DNA of 64,000 bases. Origin: DASXAI01 sp963728985. Its GTDB lineage: Bacteria; Actinomycetota; Acidimicrobiia; Acidimicrobiales; Ilumatobacteraceae. The stretch lies in assembly GCA_963728985.1 (NCBI GenBank), contig CAVSME010000009.1, positions 124,001 through 188,000 of the forward strand, in the 5' to 3' direction. Each line of letters starts with the position of its first letter. Positions within the stretch are counted from its first letter, which is position 1. This document shows, in pieces, positions 35,703-44,694 of this stretch. Below the pieces are notes generated by a model, which was not told where the DNA came from, searched no databases, and was given only the letters and a program-made list of their open reading frames with translations. A program made the position numbers and the translations under genes.

Positions 35703-36364
35703 CTGCGCAGGCCGTCGAGATCGAGCACGACCACCGAACGGCGGCCGGTCGTGATCAGCCCTTGACGCCGCAACGTCATCAAGGCCCGGGCGACTGACTC
35801 CCGTGACGCCACGATGTAACCGGCCAGTTCCTCCTGTGAGAGGGCCACGCCGATCTCGATGCCGTTGTCGAGTGGCCGGCCGTGACGCTCGGCCATTTCC
35901 GCCAGATAACCGGCGACCCGACCCATCGTGTGCTGTGAACCGAACTCGATGCGGCGGCGGTCGGCGTCCCGAAGCCGCTCCATGATCTTGCGCAACACGA
36001 TCATGAGGACCCGTGGTTGCGCCTCGAGAAAGGCGATGAAGTCGGGCCCGGTGATGACCTGGGCGACGATGGCATCGAGGGCGACGATGCTGGCGGTCCG
36101 GGGCTCGGCGCCGTTGGTGAGGGCGGCCAGCTCGCCCACCAGCTCGCCCGGTCCCCGCACGGCGAGCAGCAGGTCCTGCCCGCCCGCCGTCGTGGCCACC
36201 ACCTTCACCCGGCCCTCCCGGATGATGAAGACGTGGTCGCTGCGGTCGCCTTCCAGCAGCAGGACGGCCCCCCGGCGGTAGGAGCGCTGGCGACCGAGGC
36301 CGACCACCGCCGCCCGGCTCTTCTCGTCGAGGAGGCCCATGAAGGTGCCCCCGGATGCCTCCAT
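35690..36364 (-). CDS. Crp/Fnr family transcriptional regulator
   Basis: A 224-residue regulator. An N-terminal cNMP-binding-type barrel (GAVLLLEGDRSDHVFIIREG, GPGELVGELAALTNGAEPRT), a dimer helix (IVLRKIMERLRDADRRRIE) and a C-terminal winged helix (LSQEELAGYIVASRESVARA) are visible. There is no Fnr-type Cys set, so it is not an Fe-S sensor. The start is ATG 36364; ATG 36340 (MGLLDEKSR) is the alternative with a GGGGG upstream. It is divergent from the sigma factor gene. Confidence 0.85.
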   Translation of the reverse strand: MEASGGTFMGLLDEKSRAAVVGLGRQRSYRRGAVLLLEGDRSDHVFIIREGRVKVVATTAGGQDLLLAVRGPGELVGELAALTNGAEPRTASIVALDAIVAQVITGPDFIAFLEAQPRVLMIVLRKIMERLRDADRRRIEFGSQHTMGRVAGYLAEMAERHGRPLDNGIEIGVALSQEELAGYIVASRESVARALMTLRRQGLITTGRRSVVVLDLDGLRSYRD

Positions 36365-36508
36365 CCGGTGGACGTTACCCTCGCGCTCGGTACGCACCCC
36401 AGGACGCTGTGCGTCGGAAGGCGTCGGCTTTGTGTGCCATTTGCCGTAGTTGGTATTCACGCTCAGTGGTTCCGTAAGGGCGCACCATTCCTGGTGGAAG
36501 GAGCGTCC

Positions 36509-37132
36509 ATGCCAAACGTCGCTGAACTCGACGCATGGTCCGGTGACCTCGTCCGTCGGTACTGCGCCGGCGATGTCACATCCATCGATGCCCTGATGAC
36601 CCGCTTCCGTCCCGTTGTCGTCGGCGCCGCCCGCCGGCACGTCTATTCCCCCCATGACGTCGAAGACGTCGTCCAGGAGACCTGGCTCGCCTTCGTCACC
36701 AAAGCCACGCAGATCCGCGAGCCCGAGCGGGTCGTCGGCTGGCTGCGCACCACGGCCACCAACGTTGCCCGCCGCCTCGCCATGCGCAACGCCCGCACCG
36801 ACCTGGTGGACGACACCATGATCGAGCGCGTGCTGCCGTCGTTCGAGGACGACGTCACCACGCTCGCCGTCGACCGCACGCGGCGCGACGCCTTCGAGGA
36901 GGCCGTCGAGCAGCTCTCGTGCCCCGATCAGAACCTGGTCAGCCTGCTGATCGACGAGCGCGGCCTCTCGTACGGCACCATCGGCGGCCTGCTGGAGCGG
37001 CCCATCGGCAGCATCGGCCCGTCGCGCTCACGGGTGGTCGACAAGATCCGCCGCCAGCCCGTCGTGAAGGCGCTGCTCGACGCCGACGCCGCGGAGAGCT
37101 GCAGCGATGAGCACCTGGCCGCCACCGCTTAA
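36509..37132 (+). CDS. RNA polymerase sigma factor, ECF-like
   Basis: A 207-residue sigma-70 family factor. Region 2 includes YSPHDVEDVVQETWLAFVTK and the -10-binding helix EPERVVGWLRTTATNVARR. Region 4 is CPDQNLVSLLIDERGLSYGT followed by LERPIGSIGPSRSRVVDKI. GAAGGAG precedes ATG 36509. No anti-sigma gene lies next to it. The stop codon TAA lies inside the left arm of the 105 bp inverted-repeat element. Confidence 0.85.
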   Translation: MPNVAELDAWSGDLVRRYCAGDVTSIDALMTRFRPVVVGAARRHVYSPHDVEDVVQETWLAFVTKATQIREPERVVGWLRTTATNVARRLAMRNARTDLVDDTMIERVLPSFEDDVTTLAVDRTRRDAFEEAVEQLSCPDQNLVSLLIDERGLSYGTIGGLLERPIGSIGPSRSRVVDKIRRQPVVKALLDADAAESCSDEHLAATA

Positions 37133-37234
37133 CAGGGTGCTGAAGTACCCGGGTCGGCGGCATGCGCCGACGCTCTGATTTGGGTGATCAGGTGGACGGC
37201 TCGCCGCCGAGGGCCGTACTTCAGCACCCTGTTA
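37130..37234. repeat. 105 bp element with perfect 19 bp terminal inverted repeats
   Basis: TAACAGGGTGCTGAAGTAC (37130-37148) and its exact reverse complement (37216-37234) flank 67 bases that contain a further hairpin, GTCGGCG-GCATG-CGCCGAC. The arms include the TAA stops of both convergent genes. No target duplication is visible. It may be a bidirectional terminator or a MITE whose ends resemble IS-type GGGTGCTGAA termini. Confidence 0.75.
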
Positions 37235-37960
37235 GGCGCGGGCGGCCTCGATATCGGTCAGCACCTGCACGACGGTGCCGGCCGCTGCATCGTCGAGCAC
37301 CGAGAACGACGAGCGCACCAGGTCGTCGGTCAGGTCGTCGGCGCGAGCCAAGCGGGCCCGGTCGTCGTCGGTCACCGCCGGCGGCGTCTCCCCCCAGCCG
37401 AAGGACGTGTAGTCGTTGGGCCGGCGGAGGTAGTGAGCGACCTCGGCGCTGAGGCCGACGGCCCGGACGGCCACCAGATGGGCGCTTCCCCGCAGCTCCC
37501 GCAAGACGGCGATGAGCTGCATGGCTCGACCCGGGGCGTCGTCGGGCAGGGGCGCGGCTGCGGCAGCGGCGCCCAGTGTCAGTCCGGCGGGATCGACGGC
37601 GGCGATGATGGCCTCGGCGGCCGTGCAGAACGTGTCCAGGTTCTCGACGCCGGCGAGGCGGCCGCGGCCGAACTCGCGGCAGCACTCCAGGTACAGCGTG
37701 GCCGCATCCCGCGGCGACACCTTCTGGCGGGCGGTCGTCCACATCTTGTCGACGAGCCCGGGGTTGAAGTAGCCGAAGGCGCTCACCACGACGGGCGCCT
37801 CGACGTCGCCCATCACGCCCCCGCGCCCGAGGAAGTAGAAGCGGAACCCGTCGAGGCCGTGCTCCTTGCCGACGGCGAGGGTCTTGGGGTCGAAGTAGAA
37901 CGCGCCGCCGAGGGCACCGAGCTTCGGCGCGGCTGCGGCGATCAGGTCGTCGGTCGTCAC
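37232..37960 (-). CDS. SCO6745-like helix-turn-helix/SalK family protein
   Basis: A 242-residue protein resembling SCO6745-type actinobacterial proteins, with AFYFDPKTLAVGKEHGLDGF and FYFLGRGGVMGDVEAPVV near the N-terminus, RPNDYTSFGWGE in the C-terminal half and an all-helical remainder. The biochemical function is not known to me. GTG 37960 was chosen over the longer frame to 38071, whose extra sequence is Arg/Pro-rich. Its stop lies inside the inverted-repeat element. Divergent from an SDR. Confidence 0.65.
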   Translation of the reverse strand: MTTDDLIAAAAPKLGALGGAFYFDPKTLAVGKEHGLDGFRFYFLGRGGVMGDVEAPVVVSAFGYFNPGLVDKMWTTARQKVSPRDAATLYLECCREFGRGRLAGVENLDTFCTAAEAIIAAVDPAGLTLGAAAAAAPLPDDAPGRAMQLIAVLRELRGSAHLVAVRAVGLSAEVAHYLRRPNDYTSFGWGETPPAVTDDDRARLARADDLTDDLVRSSFSVLDDAAAGTVVQVLTDIEAARA

Positions 37961-38071
37961 GGCCGGCACCGTAGGGCGTGACCCGTGCCGCCGGCCAACG
38001 CCGCCGGTTGTCGGTGGCGCGGCGCCGCCCGTTACGTTGCAGCGCGTCGGAACGAGATCGCGGAGGCGCAC

Positions 38072-38926
38072 ATGACGGGTCGGCTGGACGGCAAGGTGGC
38101 GGTGATCACGGGCGGGGCATCAGGCATCGGTGCGGCCACGGCGGCGCTGTTCGTCGAGGAGGGCGCCCGGGTGGTGATCGGCGACCTGCAGGCCGACGTC
38201 GGCGAGGAGACCGCCGGGCGCCTGGGTGCCAACTGTGCCTTCCAGCCCTGCGACGTCTCGAAGGAAGCCGACGTGGCCGCCCTCGTGGAGGCGGCCACCT
38301 CGCGCTGGGGCGCGCTCGACGTCATCTTCAACAACGCCGGCTTCGGCGGGGCGCTCGGCCCGATCGAGTCGCTGTCCGAGGACGACATCGACATCACCTT
38401 CGACGTCCTGCTGAAGGGCGTGATCTTCGGCATGAAGTACGCCGCGCCGGTCATGAAGGCCCAGGAGTCCGGCTCGATCATCTCGACGGCGTCGGTGGCC
38501 GGGCTCGTCGCCGGGGGCGGCCCGCACCTCTACAACGTGGCCAAGGCCGCGGTCATCCACCTGACCCACAGCGTCGCCACCGAGCTGGCCGAGCAGAACA
38601 TCCGGGTCAACTGCATCTGCCCGGGCTTCATCGCCACCCCGCTGGCCGCCAACTCACCGCTCAGCAAGCGCGGCCGTGACGTGGCCGAGGAGCGCATGCA
38701 GAAGATGCGCGAGCAGTCCAGCCTGGCCCAGCCGCTGCACCGCGTCGGCGAGGCCACCGACATCGCCAACGCCGCGCTGTTCCTCGCCTCCGACGACAGC
38801 GCGTGGATCACGGGGATCGAGATGGTGGTGGACGGCGGGTTCCGCCTCGGGCGGCCGTGGCGCAGCCAGGCGTCCTGGTTGACCGAGCCCCACCCCATTC
38901 GGGTCTACCGTCCGGAGGGCCGCTGA
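38072..38926 (+). CDS. Short-chain dehydrogenase/reductase
   Basis: A 284-residue classical SDR. The NAD(P) motif is VITGGASGIGAATAALF, with acidic D in IGDLQ suggesting NAD preference, NNAG is present, and the catalytic Ser (STASVAG) is followed by YNVAK with Tyr and Lys. The C-terminus WITGIEMVVDGGF is typical. ATG 38072 has GGAGGCGC upstream. Substrate unknown; probably an alcohol or hydroxysteroid. Confidence 0.9.
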   Translation: MTGRLDGKVAVITGGASGIGAATAALFVEEGARVVIGDLQADVGEETAGRLGANCAFQPCDVSKEADVAALVEAATSRWGALDVIFNNAGFGGALGPIESLSEDDIDITFDVLLKGVIFGMKYAAPVMKAQESGSIISTASVAGLVAGGGPHLYNVAKAAVIHLTHSVATELAEQNIRVNCICPGFIATPLAANSPLSKRGRDVAEERMQKMREQSSLAQPLHRVGEATDIANAALFLASDDSAWITGIEMVVDGGFRLGRPWRSQASWLTEPHPIRVYRPEGR

Positions 38927-38954
38927 GGCACCGAGCAACCGGGGAGACCAGACC

Positions 38955-39515
38955 ATGACCGTGCAACCATTGCAGCAGGCGATCCAGAGCACGCGGGGCG
39001 TGCTGAGCAACGTCGACAAAGGCGACCTGAGCCGTTCCACGCCGTGCGCGTCGTGGAAGGTGTCCGATCTCATCAACCACATCGTCGGCGCCCAGCAATT
39101 CTTCACCGACGGCGTCAACGGTGCCCCACTGAACGCCGAGCCGACGGAGTACGCCACCGGCGACTTCATGGGCGACTTCGACCGGGGTTCGGCCGCTGCG
39201 GTGGCGGCGTTCTCGCAGGAGGGGGCCATGGAGCGCATGCTGCACCTGCCCTTCGGCGACATGCCCGGAGGCGTCTTCTACGGCCTCGCCTGCACCGACA
39301 CGTTCATCCACGGCTGGGACCTGGCCAAGGCCACCGGCCAGCCGACCGACCTCGAGCCCGAGCTCGCCGCCGCCCTCCTGGCCCAGGTGAAGCCGGCTCT
39401 CCCCGATACGTTCCGGGGTCCAGACGGTGTGGCGCCGTTCGGTCCCGAGCAACAGGCGCCCGAGGGCGCCAGCAACGCCGACCGGCTCGCCGCCTTCCTC
39501 GGGCGCACCGTCTGA
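38955..39515 (+). CDS. TIGR03086-like DinB-fold metal-binding protein
   Basis: A 186-residue protein of the actinobacterial mycothiol-linked DinB superfamily: STPCASWKVSDLINHIVGAQ with metal-ligand His, and CTDTFIHGWDLAKATGQ with the second His pair. The C-terminal FGPEQQAPEGASNADRLAAF is standard. It starts 28 bases after the SDR and is probably co-transcribed. Exact reaction unknown. Confidence 0.8.
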   Translation: MTVQPLQQAIQSTRGVLSNVDKGDLSRSTPCASWKVSDLINHIVGAQQFFTDGVNGAPLNAEPTEYATGDFMGDFDRGSAAAVAAFSQEGAMERMLHLPFGDMPGGVFYGLACTDTFIHGWDLAKATGQPTDLEPELAAALLAQVKPALPDTFRGPDGVAPFGPEQQAPEGASNADRLAAFLGRTV

Positions 39516-39526
39516 CGGGCGCCCAG

Positions 39527-39922
39527 ATGGAGCCGACCGCCGAGCAACTGGCCGCCCTCGGCACCAGCGAGCACGAGGGACCGGTCGTGATGCTCAACCT
39601 CGTGCGGTTCCGGGAGCTGGCGTCCGACGGCGACGGCACCGGGCGCGACGCCTACGGGCGCTATTCACGCGGGTTCATCCCGCTGCTCAAACGGTGCGGC
39701 GGCACCATCCTGTGGGCCGGAGACGTCACCGGCGTCGCCATCGGTGACGACGCCGGCGACCACTGGGACTACGCGGTGCTCGTGCAGTACCCCGACCGCC
39801 AGGCGTTCGTCGCCACCATCACATCGGACGACTACCGCGCCATCAACCACCACCGCCTGGCCGGGCTGGACAGGCACGTGATCCTGCCCGTCTCCGAGAC
39901 CTACTCGAAGTTCGCCGGCTGA
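39527..39922 (+). CDS. DUF1330-like protein
   Basis: A 131-residue dimeric ferredoxin-like fold protein: GPVVMLNLVRFRELASDG, CGGTILWAGDVTGVAIG, YAVLVQYPDRQAFVATITSD and HRLAGLDRHVILPVSE. This fits DUF1330/Dabb-like families. The ATG lies 11 bases after the previous stop. Function unknown; similar proteins accompany catabolic genes. Confidence 0.65.
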   Translation: MEPTAEQLAALGTSEHEGPVVMLNLVRFRELASDGDGTGRDAYGRYSRGFIPLLKRCGGTILWAGDVTGVAIGDDAGDHWDYAVLVQYPDRQAFVATITSDDYRAINHHRLAGLDRHVILPVSETYSKFAG

Positions 39923-39954
39923 TCCACCGCCCTGACCCGGCGGCGGGCCCTTGG

Positions 39955-40131
39955 TCAGGACGCCAGGCTCGACAGCGGCATGGCGCCGAGGGCGACGAGG
40001 GCGTCCGCTTCGTCCTCGAACAGATGACCGTTGGCGGCGTACACCACGTGCGCCTTGTCCCGCAGATCGGCGAGCTCGCTCGGCTCCAGCCGGCGGCCCG
40101 TGTACGCATTGATCCAGAGCGTCCTCGCCAT
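39955..40131 (-). CDS. Small hypothetical protein
   Basis: A 58-residue acidic protein starting MARTLWINAYTGRRLEPSEL and containing KAHVVYAANGHLFEDEADAL. AAGGAGA sits seven bases before the ATG, which supports translation. No known domain. It is divergent from the secreted repeat protein. Confidence 0.55.
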   Translation of the reverse strand: MARTLWINAYTGRRLEPSELADLRDKAHVVYAANGHLFEDEADALVALGAMPLSSLAS

Positions 40132-40221
40132 GGCGATGTCTCCTTGCCGTAGCACTACCTCTACGACGCCCGACCCCGTCCAAGATGACGTGGATCTCGC
40201 GCCACGACCTACGGTGGCGCC

Positions 40222-42459
40222 GTGATCCTGCGTCGCGGCGCCGTCGCCGTGTTGGGCGTGATGGTGGCGGTCGCCGCCATGGGCGCACCGCCACCGGCCG
40301 CCGCCATCGACCGGGCGTCCCTCGACAAGGTCGACACCTCGCCGGCGCGATACGTCGCCGTCGCGCCCGGCCGGCTGCTCGACACCCGCGTCGACGGCCT
40401 CCCGGCAGCGGGCGGCGCGACGACGACCGTTCCCGTTGCCGGGCGCCTCGGCGTGCCCGCCGGGTCCACCGCCGTCGCCCTCAACGTCACCGTCACCGAA
40501 GCCGCCGGGCCCGGCTTCGTGACCGTCTGGCCCGCCGGCGTCGCCCGGCCCGAGGCGTCCAACCTCAACGTGGAGCGAGGAGGCCAGACCATCCCGAACC
40601 TGGTGATCGTGCCGCTCGGCGACGGCGGCGCGGTGGACATCTTCACCCAGATGGCGACGCACCTCGTCGTCGACGTCGTCGGCGCCTGGGAACCGGCGGC
40701 CACGGCGACCGCCGGCCGGTTCGTGCCCACGGGACCGACCCGTGTGCTCGACACCCGCAGCGGCGCGGCGGTGGCCGGTGGCACCACGCAGCTCGTCGAC
40801 CTGGGACCGGCGGCCGCCGGTGCGTCGGGTGCGGTCCTCAACGTGACCGCCACGGAGGCCTCGGGCGCCGGGTTCGTCACCGTCTGGGGCCCTGGTGCGC
40901 CCCGGCCCGTCGCATCGAACGTGAACGTGGAGCGGCCCGGGCAGACCGTCGCCAACACGGTCGTCACGCCGGTCGACGCCGGCGGCCGGGTGGCCGTCTT
41001 CGTTCAGAGCACGACGCATGTCGTGATCGACCTCGTCGGCACCTTCACCGGGGACGGGGCGCCGTCGTCGGCTGACGGGCTGTTCGTGCCCCTGACGCCG
41101 GCACGCGTGCTTGATACGCGCACCGGCGCACCACTGCCGCGGCTGCTCGGTGGTGCCCGCGCCGACCTTCCGCTCGCCGGGCGGGCCGGCATCCCGGCCA
41201 CCGGGGTGGCCGCCGTGGTCTTGAACCTGACCGCCACCGAATCGTCCGACGCCGGGTTCGTGACCGCCTACCCGGCGCGCACGCCGCTACCGCCCACGTC
41301 CAACCTCAACACCGAACGCACGTGGCAGACGATCGCCAACCTGTCCATCGTGGCGATGGGCGCCAACGGTGCCGTGTCCCTCCACGCCCAGCGCACCACG
41401 CAGCTCGCCGCCGACGCGTCGGGGTGGTTCATCGGCGCGCCCGCCCCGATCGACCCGAGCGTTCCCGCCGAGGCGCCGGCGCCGGCCGTTCCGTCGTCGG
41501 ACGGCACCCTGGTCGCCGCCGGTTCCATCGGCGGCACCATCTCGCCCAAGTCGGTCGTGGCCACTGGTGCCGGCCTGGTGTTCGCCCAGAACATGATCTA
41601 CAGCCACACCATCACCGTGTACGGCCGCGATCGCCGGCTGATCGCCACCATCCCCGACGCTACGGGCGGCCTGCAGGGCGGTCCGGTCGAGGCGGCGGTG
41701 ACCCCGGACGGTCGCTTCGTCTACGTGAGCAACTACTCGATGTACGGCCCCGGAGCCGGCCGGCCGGGCTTCGACGCCTGCACCACCGGCGACGGTATCG
41801 CCGACAGCACCGTGTACCGGATCAGCGTGGCGTCGCTGACCGTGGATCAAGTGATCCCCGTCGGGCCCGTCCCCAAGTTCCTCGCCGTCACCCCCGACGG
41901 CAGCCAGCTCGTCGTGAGCAACTGGTGTGGCGACAACGTGAGCATCGTCGACACGGCCACCGGGCAGGAGATGAGGCGCGTCCACGTCGGGCACAACCCG
42001 CGGGGGCTGGCCATCACGGCCGACTCGCGCACGGCGTACGTGGCGCTGATGGGGGGCAACCGCCTGGCCGTGATCGATCTCGCCACCGGCGCGGTGCGCA
42101 TCACCGGCGCCGTCGGCGGCGGTCCGCGCCATCTGAACCTCTCGCCCGATGGGCGCTGGCTGTACATCACGCTCAACGCCGACGGCGCCGTGGCCAAGCT
42201 CGACACGGCGACCGAACAGGTGGTGGCGCGCGTCGCCACCGGCAACGAGCCCCGCAGCGCGTCGCTGGCGTCCGACGGCGCCAACCTCTTCGTCGTCAAC
42301 TACGAGTCGGCCAGCGTCAGCAAGATCCGAACGGCGGACATGACCGTCGTGCAGACCGTCGGCACGGCCACGCACCCGATCGGCATCACGTACGACGACG
42401 AGACCAAGGAGCTCTGGGTGGCGTGCTACGTGGGGCGGATCTTCATCTTCCAGGATTGA
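40222..42459 (+). CDS. Secreted protein with three LDTR-type repeats and a YVTN beta-propeller
   Basis: A 745-residue exported protein. The signal peptide MILRRGAVAVLGVMVAVAAM ends near PAAA. Three copies of a roughly 120-residue domain follow, each starting LLDTR/VLDTR and containing LNVTVTEA/LNVTATE, GFVTV/GFVTA, SNLNVER/SNVNVER and VVDVVG/VIDLVG. From about residue 430 a seven-bladed YncE/YVTN propeller is seen (AVTPDGRFVYVSNY, VTPDGSQLVVSNWCGDNVSI, LSPDGRWLYITLNADG). It probably acts on the cell surface as a binding or adhesive protein. GTG start. Confidence 0.8.
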   Translation: MILRRGAVAVLGVMVAVAAMGAPPPAAAIDRASLDKVDTSPARYVAVAPGRLLDTRVDGLPAAGGATTTVPVAGRLGVPAGSTAVALNVTVTEAAGPGFVTVWPAGVARPEASNLNVERGGQTIPNLVIVPLGDGGAVDIFTQMATHLVVDVVGAWEPAATATAGRFVPTGPTRVLDTRSGAAVAGGTTQLVDLGPAAAGASGAVLNVTATEASGAGFVTVWGPGAPRPVASNVNVERPGQTVANTVVTPVDAGGRVAVFVQSTTHVVIDLVGTFTGDGAPSSADGLFVPLTPARVLDTRTGAPLPRLLGGARADLPLAGRAGIPATGVAAVVLNLTATESSDAGFVTAYPARTPLPPTSNLNTERTWQTIANLSIVAMGANGAVSLHAQRTTQLAADASGWFIGAPAPIDPSVPAEAPAPAVPSSDGTLVAAGSIGGTISPKSVVATGAGLVFAQNMIYSHTITVYGRDRRLIATIPDATGGLQGGPVEAAVTPDGRFVYVSNYSMYGPGAGRPGFDACTTGDGIADSTVYRISVASLTVDQVIPVGPVPKFLAVTPDGSQLVVSNWCGDNVSIVDTATGQEMRRVHVGHNPRGLAITADSRTAYVALMGGNRLAVIDLATGAVRITGAVGGGPRHLNLSPDGRWLYITLNADGAVAKLDTATEQVVARVATGNEPRSASLASDGANLFVVNYESASVSKIRTADMTVVQTVGTATHPIGITYDDETKELWVACYVGRIFIFQD

Positions 42460-42931
42460 CGGCGAGCTCGAACTCGAGCTCGTGGCGGATGGGCACACCG
42501 TCGAAGCCGGTGAGCGGGATCGACGGCTTGACCAGACGCGACCGCTCGACCGCGTCGCGGTGGACGGCGACGAGGTCCAGCCCCCACTCCTGGTAGAAGC
42601 GGATGGCGCGGGCGTTGTCGTTGGTCGTCATCAGCCACAATCGGCGGACGCCGAGCTGCCGGGCCCGATCGCCGGCCGCGTCCATGAGCGCCCGGCCGAT
42701 CCCCTCGCCCTCGCAATCGGCGTGGATCGAGACCACCTCCAGCTCGTCACCGCGCACGGCATAGGTGAGCAGGCCGACGCGCTCGTCGCCGGCCAGCGCC
42801 GCGAACCCGTCGAGCGGTAGGGCATCGATCAGCTCGCCGCCCCTGGCCACGAGGCACGAGCCCCAGACGCGCCCCAGCGCCGCTTCCTTCCACGAGTCGT
42901 CGGCCGCCACGAGGGGCCGCACGTCGATCAC
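42443..42931 (-). CDS. GNAT family N-acetyltransferase
   Basis: A 162-residue acetyltransferase. ELEVVSIHADCEGEGIGRAL holds the acetyl-CoA pyrophosphate loop (here EGEGIG), and LMTTNDNARAIRFYQEWGLD is motif B. GTG 42931 was chosen because it overlaps the TGA of the upstream MarR-GNAT gene (GTGA). The 3' end overlaps the convergent secreted-protein gene by 17 bases. Substrate unknown. Confidence 0.82.
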   Translation of the reverse strand: MIDVRPLVAADDSWKEAALGRVWGSCLVARGGELIDALPLDGFAALAGDERVGLLTYAVRGDELEVVSIHADCEGEGIGRALMDAAGDRARQLGVRRLWLMTTNDNARAIRFYQEWGLDLVAVHRDAVERSRLVKPSIPLTGFDGVPIRHELEFELAVNPGR

Positions 42932-43827
42932 GACGCGCCGGCCTGATCGAGGTGCTTCTCGAACCAGTGGTGCGCGTACGGCTCGTCGTTGAACGCCGGC
43001 ACCTCGACGTACCCGCCCGAGCGGTACATGGCGATGGCTTCGGCCAGGTTCCGGTTCGTGTCGAGCCGGACGGTCAGGCAACCGGCGGCGCCGGCGTGGC
43101 GCTCCAGTTCCGTGAGCAGGCGCCGTCCCACGCCCAGCCCCCGCGCCGTGGGCGACACCCACATGCGCTTGATCTCGGCGGGCTCGGTGCCGTGGAGCTT
43201 CAACGCGCCGCACCCGATGGGCTCGCCCCGCAACGTCGCCACGAGGAACAGGCCGGCCGGAGATCTCATCTCGCTGAGCTCCGCGGGCCGCGTCTGGTTG
43301 GGGTCGAACCCGGCGTCGAACCGGCGGTTGAGCTCGGCGAAGTACTCCTGCAGGCAGTGCTGGGCGTGCCGGTGGGCCGGGTCGACGACGTCGGTCTCGA
43401 CGAGGGCGGCGGTGAGCAGCGACCCCACCTCGTTCATGGCCGCCACGAGCCGGTCGCGCTGCGCGTCGCTCAGCGGGTCGAGCAGCGATCGCGCCAACGC
43501 GTCGCTGCGACGATCGAGCAGGGCCCGCTCGGCCCGGCCCTTCTTCGTGAGGTACACCGTGCGCACCCGCCCGTCGTCGGGGCTGACCCCGACGGTGACG
43601 AGGCCGCCCGCTTCGAGCGAGCGCAGCAGCCGGCTCAGGTACCCGGCGTCGAGATCGAGGCGGCTGCGCAAGGCCCGCACGTCACACCCGTGCTCGCCGA
43701 TCTCCCACAGCAGGCGCGCCTCGCCGAGCGGCCGGTCCCGGGCGAGGTACTGGTCGTGGAGGGCACCCACCCGCTGGGTGACGGTCCGGTTGAAGCGCCG
43801 CACGTCGGCGACCACGGTGTCGTCCAT
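42928..43827 (-). CDS. MarR-type regulator fused to GNAT acetyltransferase
   Basis: A 299-residue protein. Residues 1-140 form a MarR winged helix (RSRLDLDAGYLSRLLRSLEA, VSPDDGRVRTVYLTKKG). Residues about 150-299 form a GNAT domain with the CoA loop ARGLGVGRRLLTELE and LDTNRNLAEAIAMYRSGGYV. This two-domain arrangement is a known family. It is followed with a 4-base overlap by a second GNAT gene. Confidence 0.88.
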   Translation of the reverse strand: MDDTVVADVRRFNRTVTQRVGALHDQYLARDRPLGEARLLWEIGEHGCDVRALRSRLDLDAGYLSRLLRSLEAGGLVTVGVSPDDGRVRTVYLTKKGRAERALLDRRSDALARSLLDPLSDAQRDRLVAAMNEVGSLLTAALVETDVVDPAHRHAQHCLQEYFAELNRRFDAGFDPNQTRPAELSEMRSPAGLFLVATLRGEPIGCGALKLHGTEPAEIKRMWVSPTARGLGVGRRLLTELERHAGAAGCLTVRLDTNRNLAEAIAMYRSGGYVEVPAFNDEPYAHHWFEKHLDQAGAS

Positions 43828-43874
43828 TCCCTGACCGTAGTCAGAGACTGTTCCTTGTCGTCAACGAGACGATG

Positions 43875-44675
43875 TCAGCCCCGGCGGAGGTGCTGACCGC
43901 CGTCGACCGTGAGCAGCGCGCCGGTGATGAACCGCGCCTCGTCCGACGCCAGGAACAGCGCGGCGTACGCCACATCCCAGCCGGTTCCCATCTGCTTGCC
44001 CAGCGGCACCGACGCATCGCGCTCGGCGATCAACTGCTCGCGGCTGATGTGGCGCGCGGCCGAGATGCCCTCGATGGCCATGGGGGTGTTCATGAGGCCG
44101 GGCAGGATGGCGTTGACGCGGACGCCGTGACGGGCGTTGCCCATCGCCAGGTGCTCGGTCAGCGAGTTCACGCCCGCTTTGGATATCTGGTAGGCCGCCG
44201 TCGCCGTGGAGCAGATCGATGCGATCGACGAGATGTTCACGATGGCGCCGCCGCCGCGCTCGCGCATCACGGGGATGACGGCCTTGCTGGTGCGCCACAT
44301 GCCGGTGAGGTTCACGTCGAAGATGCGCTGCCACGCGTCCTCCTCCACCCTGGTGGCGGGAAGGTCGCCGGTGCCGATGCCCACGTTGTTGTGCAGGATG
44401 TCCAGCGCCCCGTAGCGCTCGAGGGCGGCGGCCGGGATCGTGGCGCAGGAGTCGACGTCGGTGATGTCGGCGGCGTGCCCCACGGCTTGGCCGCCTTCGG
44501 CGTGGATCATCGCCACGGTCGCGTTGGCGGACTCCAGATCACGATCGACGACGACCACGCGGGCACCCTCGCGAGCGAACAGGATGGACGTCGCTCGACC
44601 GTTGCCGATGGTCTCACCTGGTGTCTGCCCACCGCCGATGACCACCGCCACCCGACCAGCCAGACGCTCCCCCAT
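43875..44675 (-). CDS. Short-chain dehydrogenase/reductase
   Basis: A 266-residue SDR. The cofactor loop is expanded (VIGGGQTPGETIGNGRATSI), with VVVDRDL after strand 2, NNVG in place of NNAG, catalytic Ser in NISSIAS and AYQISKAG with the Tyr and Lys. ATG 44675 was chosen with GTGAGGG upstream. Part of a minus-strand gene group with the SnoaL-like, hydratase and CoA-transferase genes. Confidence 0.88.
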   Translation of the reverse strand: MGERLAGRVAVVIGGGQTPGETIGNGRATSILFAREGARVVVVDRDLESANATVAMIHAEGGQAVGHAADITDVDSCATIPAAALERYGALDILHNNVGIGTGDLPATRVEEDAWQRIFDVNLTGMWRTSKAVIPVMRERGGGAIVNISSIASICSTATAAYQISKAGVNSLTEHLAMGNARHGVRVNAILPGLMNTPMAIEGISAARHISREQLIAERDASVPLGKQMGTGWDVAYAALFLASDEARFITGALLTVDGGQHLRRG

Positions 44676-44694
44676 GCCCTCACTCTCCCACGGT

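Noticed and set aside
37130..37234. Insertion sequence
   Set aside because: There is no transposase and no target-site duplication, and the element is only 105 bp. It is kept as an inverted-repeat element or possible MITE.
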